Assembly: GCA_942493275.1 (NCBI GenBank)
Contig: OW818687.1
Span: 1,116,001 to 1,180,000, forward strand
Origin: G942493275 sp942493275
GTDB taxonomy: Bacteria; Actinomycetota; Coriobacteriia; Anaerosomatales; PHET01
DNA length: 64,000 nt
Direction: 5' to 3'
Shown: piece by piece, positions 47,720-56,621 of the stretch
Position numbering within the stretch: the stretch's first letter is position 1
Layout of the letters: every line of letters begins with the position of its first letter
Notes under the pieces: generated by a model
Told to the model about the DNA's origin: nothing
The model's database searches: none
The model's input: only the letters and a program-made list of their open reading frames with translations
Made by a program: the position numbers and the translations under genes

Positions 47720-47745
47720 GAACGGCCGCCTACGGGCGGCCGTTC
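47720..47745 (+). terminator. Intrinsic terminator with TACG tetraloop
   Basis: GAACGGCCGCC (47720-47730) and GGCGGCCGTTC (47735-47745) form an 11-bp perfect stem closed by the very stable C(UACG)G loop, followed by TCGTTGTCT. Confidence 0.85.
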
Positions 47746-47798
47746 TCGTTGTCTCGAAAACCCCGCGAAACGTCAGTCGTGCGTGCTAGGCTGACCGG

Positions 47799-50690
47799 GT
47801 GACTGAGACCCCCCTCGAGATGTTCATCAACCCCGGTACCGACCCCGATGTGGTCGCTCGGTATCGCACGCTCGCAGAGCGGTCAGCGGACTCCGTCTTC
47901 GGTTTCGAAGACGAGGTCTGCGTGCTGGACGTCGAGACCACCGGCTACGACTCTGGGCGCGATCAGCTCATTGAGGTCGCCGCCGCGATCATGCGCGGAC
48001 CCGAGATCCTGGACCGCTTCTCGACGCTGGTCGATCCGCTCATCCCGGTTCCCGCCGAGATAACCAAGCTCACGGGAATCACCAGTGAGATGGTCGCCGG
48101 TGCGCCGTGCGCCGAGGCCGCGGTGTCGAGGCTCGCGGACTTCGTCGCGGGGCGCGACGTCATCGCACACAACGCCGCCTTCGATCGCTCGTTTGTCGAG
48201 AGCGTCGTGGGGCCGGCTCGTTTCACCGGCCGGTGGATCGACTCGCTCACTCTCGTGCGCATCGGACTGTCGCGCCTGAAGAGCCACCGCCTCCAGGACC
48301 TCTCCCAGGCGTTCGCTCCCGACGTCGCCGAGGGGGCGCATCGCGCCGCCGCCGATGTCGAAGTGTTGTGCCGGATCTGGCGCGTGGCGCTGGTGGGAAT
48401 CTCGGATCTCGAGCCCGGGGTTCTCGGCAGGATCGTGGGTCTTGCGCCGGACACCGAGTGGGCCGAGCGCGAGACGCTGGCTCGCGTGTTCGCCGGCCAC
48501 GGCAGACCGGCAGCCTACGACCTCAAAGAGGTGCGGAGACAGCGGGTCGCCGCCGACAAGGGCGAGACGCTCAACGACGCCGAGGGGCTCGGCTGCATGA
48601 GTCCGTCGACGAGCGAGATCACCGCTGAGTTCTGTGAGTCGGGTCTCGCCGGCCGCATGTACGAGGGCTTCGAGTCGCGCGCGGAGCAGGTCGAGATGGC
48701 GTGTGCCGTGCGGACCGCGTTCCAGAACTCGACCCATGCGGCGATCGAAGCGGGGACGGGCGTCGGCAAGTCGATGGCCTACCTCGTGCCGGCGGCGCGG
48801 TTCGCGCTTCAGAACCAGATCGGCGTGGGCGTCGCGACCAAGACCAACGCGCTTATGGACCAGCTCGTCCACCACGAGCTTCCCCGGCTCCAGGAGGCGC
48901 TCGGCGAAGAGCTGCGCTTTGTCGCCCTCAAGGGATACGAGCACTACCCGTGTCTGCGCAAGCTTGAGAAGGCCGCGTCCGAGCTCGACGGTGGGTCGGC
49001 GCACGAGCGCATCGGCGGCATCGCGATGCTGCTGGCGTGGGCGTCGCAGTCCGCGTGGGGCGATCTCGACGTCGTCAACTTCCACTGGGTCCGCGACTTC
49101 AAGGCGGCGGTACAGGCCAGTCAGGCCGACTGCACCAAGAAGCGCTGCCGCTACTTCCCCAACCTGTGCTACCTGCATGGGGTGCGCCGCCGCGCGTCCA
49201 GCTCGCACATCGTGGTGACCAACCACGCGCTGTTGTTTCGCGACGTCGTCGCGATGGGCGGTATCCTGCCGCCGATCAGGCACTGGATCGTGGATGAGGC
49301 GCACTCGGCCGAGAGCGAGGCGCGCAAGCAGCTCACGCTGGGGGCGAGCCACCTCGAGATATCGGTGATCCTCTCGGCACTGCATAGCCGCAGGGGTGGC
49401 CTGCTCGACACCGTGAAGCGCAAACTCGCGGGTGCGGCGGATGCCGAGCCAACCGTGGGCGTCATCTCGCGCATGCAGGATGAGGTGCAGCGCTGCTCGA
49501 TACTCGCCGACTCGCTGTTCGACTTCGTGAAGGACCTCGCGCCGCTCGCGGGCGAGAGCGACTACGACGGTGCCGAGCTGTGGGTCAACGAGCGTGTGCG
49601 CGAAAGTGGTCCGTGGGGCACCGTGTGCTCGACCGGCAGTTCGCTCGCCAAGCGGCTGGGCGGTGTCATCACCGATGGCCGCGATCTGATCACCAAGCTC
49701 GAGGCCGCCGGGCCGGACTTCACCGATCCGCGCGCCGACCTCGTGGGGCTGCTCACCAGGCTTGCCGATCAGCACGCCGGACTGGTGGCGGTCGTCGACG
49801 GGTCGGACCCGACGATGGTGTACTCGGCGGTGCTCGACAGGCGTCGCTCGGTGCCGGTCGAGAAGCTGGTCGCGTCCCGGCTCGACGTCGGCGAGGTACT
49901 CGTCGACGACCTGTACCCGCGAATCCACAGCGTCATCTACACCTCGGCCACCATCGCCACGGGCGAGTCGTTCGGGCACTTCGCGCGCTCGGTCGGCCTC
50001 GACCGCATCGAGCCCGCGCGCTGGTCGTCGCTGCGACTCACCTCGAGCTACGACTTCGAGCGGCAGATGACCGTCTTCGTGCCGACCGACTTGCCGGCGC
50101 CGGGCGAGTCCGGCTACCTGGTCGGAATGGAGCAGCTCCTCGAGCAGGTGCACCTCGCGATGGGCGGGAGCGTGCTCACCCTGTTCACCAACCGCCGGGA
50201 GATGGAGCGGCTGCACGCCGTGCTCGACCCCCGGCTGAAGTCCCACGGGCTCGATCTGATCGTGCAGCGTCGGGGCACCTCGGCCAAGAGACTGCGAGAC
50301 GAGTTCGTCGCCGACGAGCACCTCTCACTGTTCGCGCTCAAGTCATTCTGGGAAGGATTCGACGCCAAGGGCGACACCCTGCGCTGCGTCGTGGTCGCCA
50401 AGCTCCCCTTCGGCCGGCCGAGCGACCCGCTCTCACAGGAGCGCGAACTCCGAGAGGGGCGGGAGGCGTGGCGGCGCTACGTGCTGCCCGAGGCGGTCAT
50501 CGAACTCAAGCAAGCCGCCGGGCGGCTCATCCGCTCCTCCACCGATCACGGGTGCCTCGTCATCGCCGATGCGCGCGTGGTGCGCAAGCAGTACGGGAGC
50601 GCTTTCCTGGGAGCGCTGCCGGTCGCCGACGTCGAGCGCCTGCCCGCCTCCGCAGTGGCTGATGCGATCCGGGACCGGTTCGGCCGCTAA
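47799..50690 (+). CDS. DinG-family helicase with N-terminal DnaQ-type exonuclease
   Basis: 963 residues. Residues about 30-200 are a 3'-5' exonuclease with DVETTG (Exo I), HNAAFDRSF (Exo II) and HRAAADVEVL (Exo III). The rest is an XPD/DinG helicase: Walker A EAGTGVGKSMAYL, iron-sulfur Cys in YPCLRK, DCTKKRC and NLCYLHG, DEAH box WIVDEAHSAES, and C-terminal KSFWEGFDAKGD and QAAGRLIRSSTDHG. Such fusions occur in Gram-positive bacteria. It is expected to unwind and trim damaged or structured DNA. Confidence 0.93.
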   Translation: MTETPLEMFINPGTDPDVVARYRTLAERSADSVFGFEDEVCVLDVETTGYDSGRDQLIEVAAAIMRGPEILDRFSTLVDPLIPVPAEITKLTGITSEMVAGAPCAEAAVSRLADFVAGRDVIAHNAAFDRSFVESVVGPARFTGRWIDSLTLVRIGLSRLKSHRLQDLSQAFAPDVAEGAHRAAADVEVLCRIWRVALVGISDLEPGVLGRIVGLAPDTEWAERETLARVFAGHGRPAAYDLKEVRRQRVAADKGETLNDAEGLGCMSPSTSEITAEFCESGLAGRMYEGFESRAEQVEMACAVRTAFQNSTHAAIEAGTGVGKSMAYLVPAARFALQNQIGVGVATKTNALMDQLVHHELPRLQEALGEELRFVALKGYEHYPCLRKLEKAASELDGGSAHERIGGIAMLLAWASQSAWGDLDVVNFHWVRDFKAAVQASQADCTKKRCRYFPNLCYLHGVRRRASSSHIVVTNHALLFRDVVAMGGILPPIRHWIVDEAHSAESEARKQLTLGASHLEISVILSALHSRRGGLLDTVKRKLAGAADAEPTVGVISRMQDEVQRCSILADSLFDFVKDLAPLAGESDYDGAELWVNERVRESGPWGTVCSTGSSLAKRLGGVITDGRDLITKLEAAGPDFTDPRADLVGLLTRLADQHAGLVAVVDGSDPTMVYSAVLDRRRSVPVEKLVASRLDVGEVLVDDLYPRIHSVIYTSATIATGESFGHFARSVGLDRIEPARWSSLRLTSSYDFERQMTVFVPTDLPAPGESGYLVGMEQLLEQVHLAMGGSVLTLFTNRREMERLHAVLDPRLKSHGLDLIVQRRGTSAKRLRDEFVADEHLSLFALKSFWEGFDAKGDTLRCVVVAKLPFGRPSDPLSQERELREGREAWRRYVLPEAVIELKQAAGRLIRSSTDHGCLVIADARVVRKQYGSAFLGALPVADVERLPASAVADAIRDRFGR

Positions 50691-51622
50691 CTCAGCCTCG
50701 CAACGTCCGCGCGAGCGAGGGACGCCACGGCGTCCCGAATCTCCGCTGGCTCGATGACGGTCGCTCGTCCCAGACGGGCCGCGACCTGCCGAGCGATCCA
50801 CCCGGTGCCGCCGTAGGGCACCGACACCAGCACGGAGCCGTCGGCCTCCTGCTCGATCATCCGCGCACCCGGCCATTCGCGCGCGTCGAAGTCCTCTTCT
50901 GGCGCGAGCCGGATGGTGGCGACCGGCAAGCCGTCGCTCACGAATGCGGCGCCGTTGGCTGCGAGCTCCCGGCGGGTGAAGGTCTCCTCGCGTAGGGTGA
51001 GCCGGCGGATGCGGTCGAGGCGGAAGGTGCGCAGGGCGCCCGCTGACCGGCAGAAGCCCTCGACGTACCAGACGCCGCGCTCCTGCACGATCGCCATCGG
51101 TTCGACGACGCGTGAGGACGGGGCCGAGTCGCCCGCGCGAAGATACTCGAGCTCGAGCAGCCTCGACGAGTCGATGGCCACGCTGATGTCCTTCAGCCGC
51201 TCACCGACCTCGCCGGCGGCAGTGGCGAGCAGCACCTTCTCGAGCTCCTCGTCCGAGACGTCGTCGAGCGCGCTGACCTCGTCGAGCTTCGAGAGCAACG
51301 GGTCGCCGCTCTCCACGCCCGCCAGGTGGAGCGCGAGCGACAGGGCCCGGGCCTCACCGGCAGAGAGACGCACCGGCCGATCGAGCGTGGGCAGGGGATT
51401 GAACACCGTCACCACGCCGTCCTCGACGTAGACGGGGATCAGGTCCGAGGCGTCGTCCGACGCTCCGCAGCAGGACAGCAACTCGAGATCGCGTGCGGCC
51501 TCGGCCTCGGTGGTGCCCATCGTCTGAGCAATCACCGACAGCGGGATCTCGGCATCGGGCTCGAACAGGTGGAGCAGCGCCAGGAGGCGGCGGGCCTGCA
51601 CGGGGGCGGGTACGCGTGCCAC
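50687..51622 (-). CDS. WYL-domain transcriptional regulator (PafC-like)
   Basis: 311 residues. Short N-terminal helix-turn-helix-like region (ARRLLALLHLFEPDAEIPLSVIAQTMGTTEAEAARDLELLSCCG), then a WYL domain (about 155-235, with GVWYVEGFCRSAGALRTFRLDRI) and a WCX-type end. The GTG at 51622 begins one base after the upstream WYL gene's stop; longer readings merely run out of frame under that gene. Paired WYL regulators are typical of actinobacterial PafB/PafC, the mitomycin-type DNA-damage activators. Confidence 0.88.
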   Translation of the reverse strand: MARVPAPVQARRLLALLHLFEPDAEIPLSVIAQTMGTTEAEAARDLELLSCCGASDDASDLIPVYVEDGVVTVFNPLPTLDRPVRLSAGEARALSLALHLAGVESGDPLLSKLDEVSALDDVSDEELEKVLLATAAGEVGERLKDISVAIDSSRLLELEYLRAGDSAPSSRVVEPMAIVQERGVWYVEGFCRSAGALRTFRLDRIRRLTLREETFTRRELAANGAAFVSDGLPVATIRLAPEEDFDAREWPGARMIEQEADGSVLVSVPYGGTGWIARQVAARLGRATVIEPAEIRDAVASLARADVARLS

Positions 51623-51623
51623 G

Positions 51624-52607
51624 TCAGGCCACCTCTCCCTCGGAATGGACTCTCTCGACCTCGCCGAGAAGGCGCGCGAGTTCGCCTGCGAGCGACTCGG
51701 GCTCGACCGGCGTGACCCCGGGGCCGTTCGCGACGATCCAGCGAAGCAGGCCTCGCTCGTTGCGAAACGGGATGCGCCACAGCGCCGAGCCGTCCTCGAG
51801 GCGCTCGACCTCGCCATGCCGCGCGGTGAGCGCATCGAGGTTCCATGCACGCCCGGCGGAGAAGCCAAGTGTTGCGACGCGCGGCTCGTCTCGGCCGTAC
51901 TGGAACGGCAGCCCCGTGTAGGTGTGGACGTCGAAGTCCGCGGGAGGTGAGAAGTCGGGGGTCTCCGGCGTCTTGTCGTTCGTGGCGAGGTTCCGCATGC
52001 GAACGATGGCGTAGACACGGATCTCGTCGATATCGACGTCGCGCGCGACCAGATACCAGCGTCCGTCGTGCGCGAACACGCCGAGAGGTTCGACCGTGTG
52101 GTCCCGACGCTCGTCGTATGAGTTGGTGTATCCGAACGTCGCGCGCTTGCGGGCCGAGATGGCGCGGTTCAGCTCCGCGACGGCCTTGCCCTGCTGAGCC
52201 GGATCCTCGTCAGCGTTGCGGGCGACGGCGGGAGCGTCTCCCGGCTCGAGTGCGGTGGCGATCTTAGCGAGTGCGAGGCGCAACTCGTCCGGGTACGGGA
52301 ACGATGGGTCCTCCAGCATCGCGACGCCCACGACGCGCACGGCCGCGGTCTCCTCGGCGGTGAGGTCCACCTGGCCGGCGAAGGTCGCGGCGGCGTTGAG
52401 TCGGTAGAGGCCCTCGCTGGTGGAGTCGATCACGAACCCGGCTTCACGAAGGTCGCTCTTGTCGCGCTCGAACATGCGGATGAACGCGGCATCCTCCTGG
52501 CCGTCCGGGTAGCCCGAGAGCGCGCGAATCTCCTCGGCGGTGATGCCGTCGCGCTTGCTCGCAAGCGCAATGGCAAGGTTGATGAGTCGTTCCCACGCTT
52601 TGACCAT
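51624..52607 (-). CDS. WYL-domain transcriptional regulator (PafB-like)
   Basis: 327 residues. N-terminal winged helix (RLINLAIALASKRDGITAEEIRALSGYP), then the WYL domain (about 150-225, RATFGYTNSYDERRDHTVEPLGVFAHDGRWYLVARDVDIDEIRVYAI) and a WCX extension. It precedes and is coupled to a second WYL protein. The pair resembles PafBC, which bind single-stranded DNA and activate repair genes with their partner sequence; no Pup-proteasome genes are in this window. Confidence 0.9.
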   Translation of the reverse strand: MVKAWERLINLAIALASKRDGITAEEIRALSGYPDGQEDAAFIRMFERDKSDLREAGFVIDSTSEGLYRLNAAATFAGQVDLTAEETAAVRVVGVAMLEDPSFPYPDELRLALAKIATALEPGDAPAVARNADEDPAQQGKAVAELNRAISARKRATFGYTNSYDERRDHTVEPLGVFAHDGRWYLVARDVDIDEIRVYAIVRMRNLATNDKTPETPDFSPPADFDVHTYTGLPFQYGRDEPRVATLGFSAGRAWNLDALTARHGEVERLEDGSALWRIPFRNERGLLRWIVANGPGVTPVEPESLAGELARLLGEVERVHSEGEVA

Positions 52608-52682
52608 CGAGCCCCCTCAGACAGTGTCTCTCGGCCGATTGTAGCGGGTGAAACGGGCGCTGTGACTTGTCTGGGAAAACGA

Positions 52683-52711
52683 AACGAGGCGCGTGGGGGG
52701 CGCGCCTCGTT
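52683..52711 (-). terminator. Orphan hairpin terminator in a divergent intergenic region
   Basis: AACGAGGCGCG (52683-52693) pairs with CGCGCCTCGTT (52701-52711) around a G-rich loop. Read on the minus strand it is followed by TCGTTTTCCC. No annotated transcript enters it from the right, since the genes on both sides point outwards. The remaining 296-bp gap (52608-52903) has a comparatively AT-rich part at 52785-52850 with small inverted repeats; no gene is seen in it. Confidence 0.6.
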
Positions 52712-52903
52712 CAATGTCGAGCGGGCGGGTTCCGTCTCCGAGGGGGGAGGAGGAGTCCGGGTCGCCCTACTCGAAAAGGGATTAAGCAACACGCATGCCG
52801 ATTTTGCGCCAAGAGGTCAGAAAATCTCTTAGGAATTTTCCTGATGCAGCTTCGCGTTGCCTCGCTCGACTTGCTACGGTACAAGTGACGTGGAGGTGAC
52901 AGG

Positions 52904-53953
52904 GTGCCGCTTATGCCGTTTGACCAGCACGGATTCATCTTGGGCGATGCGCCCGGGCTTCTCGGCTCCTTGATGAATCACTCCGGGGACTGCGTGAAGA
53001 TCGTCGATCTCGACGGCACGGTCCTCAGTTGGAACGCCGCGTGCGAGGACCTGTACGGGTGGTCTGCCGCCGAGGCGGTCGGGAAGACCATGCCGCACGT
53101 CCCCGAGGAACTACGCCTCCGCGTCGTAGCCGACATCCGGGGCGTCGCCGCTTCAGGGCGCGTGGTCGAACGCGAGGCCGAGGCGATCCGCTCCGACGGC
53201 ACGCGCGTGTCGGTCAGCCTCGTGGTCTTGCCGGTCCACGACGAGGACGGGCATCCCTCCGGTGTGATGTCGATCGCCAAGGAGATCGCGGGGGACTCCA
53301 GACTCGAGCGCGAGCGCGCCGAGTTCCTCTCGAACGTTGAGGTCGCGCTGAGGGGACCGCTGTCCGCAGTCATCAGCTCGGGTCAGCTACTGGCTCGTCC
53401 GGAGATCGCGTGCGACGCCAACAGGCGGAGCCGCGCTGTCGAGACACTCCTCGAGAACGCCCGCGCGGCGGGTCGTGCGGTCGACGAACTGCTCGTGGTC
53501 TCGAACCTGCACGAACCCGGCCGCATGCCCCGTGAGCCGGTTGATCTGTACGCGGTCACAACCGATGCCGTCCACGCGATCGATTACGCCGAGGACCGGG
53601 TTCTGATCGAGTTCGACGGATGCAGCGCGCTGCTGCTTGGCGACCCGGCGCTGTTGAGCCGCGCGATCTCGGACATGGTCGAGGTGGCGCTTTCGGTCTC
53701 GGATGAGCGTCGCGCGGTCGTCGGGCTGTGTACTCTGCGCGGCGAGGCCCACGTCGTCGTCGAGGCCCGTGGTGCGTCGGAGCCCCAGGCCGATGCCGCG
53801 GACGATGGTTGCCTCAAGCTCGGCTCCTCCGAGACGGGGATGGGCCCCGGACTTGCTCGGGCAAGTGCGGTTGCTCGTTCGCATGGCGGCTGTATCGAGC
53901 AGTCGCTTCGGACCGACGTCTTCGCACTCGAGATGCGCTTGCCGATCTGCTGA
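52904..53953 (+). CDS. PAS-domain protein with degenerate histidine-kinase core
   Basis: 349 residues. A clear PAS domain (about 25-130, GDCVKIVDLDGTVLSWNAACEDLYGWSAAEAVG) is followed by a HisKA-like helix in which the phosphoacceptor His is replaced: FLSNVEVALRGPLSAVI has Val147 at the His position. The ATPase part lacks the N-box Asn (AISDMVEVALSVS) and the G1 Asp-x-Gly-x-Gly; only a remnant G2 (ETGMGPGLARASAVARSHGG) remains. It is probably a signalling scaffold or binder, not a kinase. GTG start with GGAGG 7 nt upstream. It heads a likely operon with two membrane proteins. Confidence 0.88.
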   Translation: MPLMPFDQHGFILGDAPGLLGSLMNHSGDCVKIVDLDGTVLSWNAACEDLYGWSAAEAVGKTMPHVPEELRLRVVADIRGVAASGRVVEREAEAIRSDGTRVSVSLVVLPVHDEDGHPSGVMSIAKEIAGDSRLERERAEFLSNVEVALRGPLSAVISSGQLLARPEIACDANRRSRAVETLLENARAAGRAVDELLVVSNLHEPGRMPREPVDLYAVTTDAVHAIDYAEDRVLIEFDGCSALLLGDPALLSRAISDMVEVALSVSDERRAVVGLCTLRGEAHVVVEARGASEPQADAADDGCLKLGSSETGMGPGLARASAVARSHGGCIEQSLRTDVFALEMRLPIC

Positions 53954-53978
53954 GTCGCTTACGGGGAAAGGACCCCCC

Positions 53979-54977
53979 ATGGACGAAAACACCCAGCCTC
54001 CCACCCCCGCACCCGGCTCAGATCCGGTCGAGCCCCGGCCGACCCGCTCGAAGCCCGGCCGTTCGGCATCGGCAGAGTCCGGCAAGGGCAAGCGAGTCGC
54101 ACTCACCATCCTCGCGATCGTCTTGGGGATTGTGGCCGTCGTCTTCATCGTTCTGGCCGTGACGACGCTCATGGCGCGCAACGAGGCGGCCGGCAAGATC
54201 GATCAGGCGACCGCGCTGCTTGAGGGCGCCGATGTCGTGGTCGTCCAAGTTGACGGCGTGGTCCGCAGCGAGATCACGTCCGACCTCGCCGAGGGAGCTC
54301 GATCCGCAGCCGTCAAGATCCCCGAGGCGCAGCAGGATCTGAGCGAGGCGGTCCGGCTCCTTCAGGAAGCCAAGGACGGCGGCGCCGATGAGGACGTGCA
54401 GCGCTCCGACCTGATGATCGCCACGGCGCAGGCTCGACTCGACATGCTCGAACAGGCCGAGATCATCCTTCCCTTCAACATCAAGGCGTCCGAGGCGCTC
54501 GACCCCGCGACCAGCGGATGGGACCTCGTCCTGTCGGCCGACAAGCGGTCGGACCAGGCGGTCGCCGCGTACAACAAGCTCACCAAGGCGGGCGTCACCC
54601 AGTCACGGAAGCTCAACAAGCAGTCTGCCGAGGATCTCACCAAGGCGCTCGCAGCATTCAAGCTCGCCGAGCAGTCGTTTCCCGAGGCTCCATTCGAGCG
54701 CTACATCGAGTACACCGAGGAACGCATCGAGCTCAACAAGCTCTCCCAGCAGTCCGACGCGGCGTGGCTCAAGGGCGACATCGACAAGGCGAACCAGCTG
54801 ATCGGCCAGTACAACGCCGCCGACAAGCGCGCCGTCGAACTCGCCAAGGCGCTCCCCGCCACGCCGGAGAAGGCGATCGCCACCGCCTACGAAAAGCAGG
54901 CGAAGGAGGCTACCGACGCGTATTACACCGCGAGGGCCGAGGCCACCGATGCGGACAAGAGCCTGAGGGAGTTCTAG
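53979..54977 (+). CDS. Membrane-anchored helical (coiled-coil) protein, unknown function
   Basis: 332 residues. A Pro-rich polar N-terminus (1-40), one membrane helix (VALTILAIVLGIVAVVFIVLAVTTLM), then about 260 residues of almost continuous charged, Ala-rich helix, as in extracytoplasmic coiled coils. No family is recognised. It follows the PAS gene by 25 bp and precedes a polytopic protein by 21 bp. Confidence 0.8.
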   Translation: MDENTQPPTPAPGSDPVEPRPTRSKPGRSASAESGKGKRVALTILAIVLGIVAVVFIVLAVTTLMARNEAAGKIDQATALLEGADVVVVQVDGVVRSEITSDLAEGARSAAVKIPEAQQDLSEAVRLLQEAKDGGADEDVQRSDLMIATAQARLDMLEQAEIILPFNIKASEALDPATSGWDLVLSADKRSDQAVAAYNKLTKAGVTQSRKLNKQSAEDLTKALAAFKLAEQSFPEAPFERYIEYTEERIELNKLSQQSDAAWLKGDIDKANQLIGQYNAADKRAVELAKALPATPEKAIATAYEKQAKEATDAYYTARAEATDADKSLREF

Positions 54978-54998
54978 CCGCGCGAAAAGGGGGAGCGC

Positions 54999-55763
54999 AT
55001 GAGCGCCGAGGAGTTCTGGAGCGCGTGGTGGTGGCCGGCCCTGACCGCGATCACCGGGTTCATCTTCACGGGCCTCGTGTTCTCGCAGTACCTGAAACGG
55101 CGCAAGCTCCACCAGTTGTACTGGTCGATCGGCCTGCTCCTGTACGCGATCGCCGCTGTCATGGAGGCGGTCTCCGAGTACACCGGGTCGTGGGATCCGA
55201 CCGTCTACCGGCTCTACATCGTCATGGCGGCCGCACTGGTCGGGTTTCTCGGCCAGGGTTCGGCCTATTTGCTGATCCACAAGCGGCGCTGGATCGCGCA
55301 CGCGTACCTCGTGTACAACCTGCTGATGATCGGGATCTTCCTGGTGGGCGCGTTCACCACCGAGCTTCGGATGGAGTACCTGGTGCCCGGCATCACCGTG
55401 GGCGGGCAGGCGCTCGGCGAGTCGGGGACGTTCCCTCGCTACATGTCCATGCTCATCACGATTCCGGGCACGTTCTTCCTTCTCGGCGGGGCCGTGGTCT
55501 CCATATATAGGTTCGCGCGCAAGAAGGAGTACGCGTACCGGATGTGGGCCAACGTCCTGATCGCAGCCGGAACGCTGCTCATCGGCGGCGCGGGCGCCAT
55601 GGCACGCGCGGGCTACTCGGTAGGGCTCTACCCCGCCGAGATGTTCGCCTCAGCGCTGTTGCTCGCGGGCTTCCTGATGGCTGGCACGCTCGACAAGGGC
55701 GCGAAGGCCGCGATCGAGCACGGCCGGGAGCGTAGAGCCGGCGGGCCTCAGTCGTCCGAGTAG
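54999..55763 (+). CDS. Seven-helix membrane protein, unknown function
   Basis: 254 residues with about seven hydrophobic helices: WWWPALTAITGFIFTGLVFS, LYWSIGLLLYAIAAVMEAVS, LYIVMAAALVGFLGQGSAYL, HAYLVYNLLMIGIFLVGAF, SMLITIPGTFFLLGGAVVSI, WANVLIAAGTLLIGGAGAM, MFASALLLAGFLMAGTL. Short positively charged loops point inside. The layout resembles sensory 7TM domains of unknown ligand, without an attached output. It overlaps the convergent Crp/Fnr gene by 16 nt. Confidence 0.82.
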   Translation: MSAEEFWSAWWWPALTAITGFIFTGLVFSQYLKRRKLHQLYWSIGLLLYAIAAVMEAVSEYTGSWDPTVYRLYIVMAAALVGFLGQGSAYLLIHKRRWIAHAYLVYNLLMIGIFLVGAFTTELRMEYLVPGITVGGQALGESGTFPRYMSMLITIPGTFFLLGGAVVSIYRFARKKEYAYRMWANVLIAAGTLLIGGAGAMARAGYSVGLYPAEMFASALLLAGFLMAGTLDKGAKAAIEHGRERRAGGPQSSE

Positions 55764-56464
55764 CCGGCCCCCAAGGTGGCGAGGGCACGCACGTCGAGCA
55801 CGGTGACCGAGCCGCCGTGCACCTCCACGACGCCGTCCTCGCGCAGCTTGGCGAACGCGCGGGAGAGCGTCTCCGGCACGGTGCCGAGCGCCATCGCGAG
55901 CTCGCCCTTCTTCATGCCGAGATCGACTTCCAGGCCCGCCGGGGTGGGAGTCCCCACCTGCAGCGCTCGCTGGAACAGATAGCGCGCGAGCCGGCTGGGT
56001 ACATCGAGCGCGAGCGTCTGAACCACGGCGGTGAAGTTCACGACCCGGGTCGCGAGGTTCTCGATGACCGCGCGGGCCACGCCCGGCTCCGCCTCCAGCA
56101 GACCGAAGAGTGCCGAGGAGGGCACGCACGCGACGGTGCCGGCGGTCGCGGCCTCGACGTGAGCGGGATTACGGCCGCCCGCGAGTGAGGCGACGGCGGC
56201 GAAGGGATCACCGGACTCGATCGTCTCGAAGGTGATCTGCTTGCCGTCCGCGCCGAGATAGAAGACACGGGCCTTCCCCGAGATCATCACGCCGAACTGC
56301 TCGGCGGGGTCCCCTTCGACGGCGAGCGTCTCGCCGCGGGTGACTTCCCGGACCGAACTGCGGCGAGCGAGGTCCGCGACGGCCTCGTCACTCGCGGTCC
56401 GCCACAGCCGGCAGGAACGGAACGCCGCCCATACGTCGGGCCTGATATCGGACGGAGCAGTCAT
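55748..56464 (-). CDS. Crp/Fnr-family transcriptional regulator next to the hcp operon
   Basis: 238 residues. The cyclic-nucleotide-like beta roll (about 18-125, GETLAVEGDPAEQFGVMISGKARVFYL), a long dimer helix and a C-terminal HTH with KKGELAMALGTVPETLSRAFAKLREDG. The recognition helix PETLSRAF carries Glu and Ser-Arg as in FNR/DNR/HcpR, fitting a TTGAC half-site. It lacks the four-Cys iron-sulfur motif of FNR, so it is more like HcpR/DNR nitrosative sensors, which commonly control hcp. Its start faces the operon it probably regulates. Confidence 0.92.
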   Translation of the reverse strand: MTAPSDIRPDVWAAFRSCRLWRTASDEAVADLARRSSVREVTRGETLAVEGDPAEQFGVMISGKARVFYLGADGKQITFETIESGDPFAAVASLAGGRNPAHVEAATAGTVACVPSSALFGLLEAEPGVARAVIENLATRVVNFTAVVQTLALDVPSRLARYLFQRALQVGTPTPAGLEVDLGMKKGELAMALGTVPETLSRAFAKLREDGVVEVHGGSVTVLDVRALATLGAGYSDD

Positions 56465-56530
56465 GGAGCCTCACTTCTTCGGTGTCTCGGAAGCGATATC
56501 CGAGTGAATTCATAAAGATTCTTGCCCAGA

Positions 56531-56544
56531 TTGACCCGCGTCAA
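56531..56544. promoter_or_regulatory. FNR/HcpR-type operator before the hcp operon
   Basis: TTGACCCGCGTCAA is a perfect TTGAC-N4-GTCAA palindrome. Its centre (56537.5) is 41.5 bp upstream of the start predicted from the TAGTTT -10 at 56567-56572, exactly the class II activator position. Confidence 0.8.
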
Positions 56545-56566
56545 GGAATCGGGGGCCTTCTCTCCG

Positions 56567-56572
56567 TAGTTT
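56567..56572 (+). promoter_or_regulatory. -10 element of the hcp operon promoter
   Basis: TAGTTT without a recognisable -35; the -35 region is occupied by the palindrome at 56531-56544, as expected for an activator-dependent promoter. Confidence 0.55.
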
Positions 56573-56621
56573 AGTGCTTGCGCCGCATTCGGCGCGTGCA
56601 CGACTTGGCAAGGAGCACGGT

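Noticed and set aside
47883..50321. 812-residue open frame opposite the DinG-type helicase
   Set aside because: Antisense shadow of a well-supported gene; no domain, no ribosome binding site.
52720..52903. Possible c-di-GMP or other riboswitch before the PAS gene
   Set aside because: None of the conserved segments of known riboswitch classes could be matched on the plus strand.
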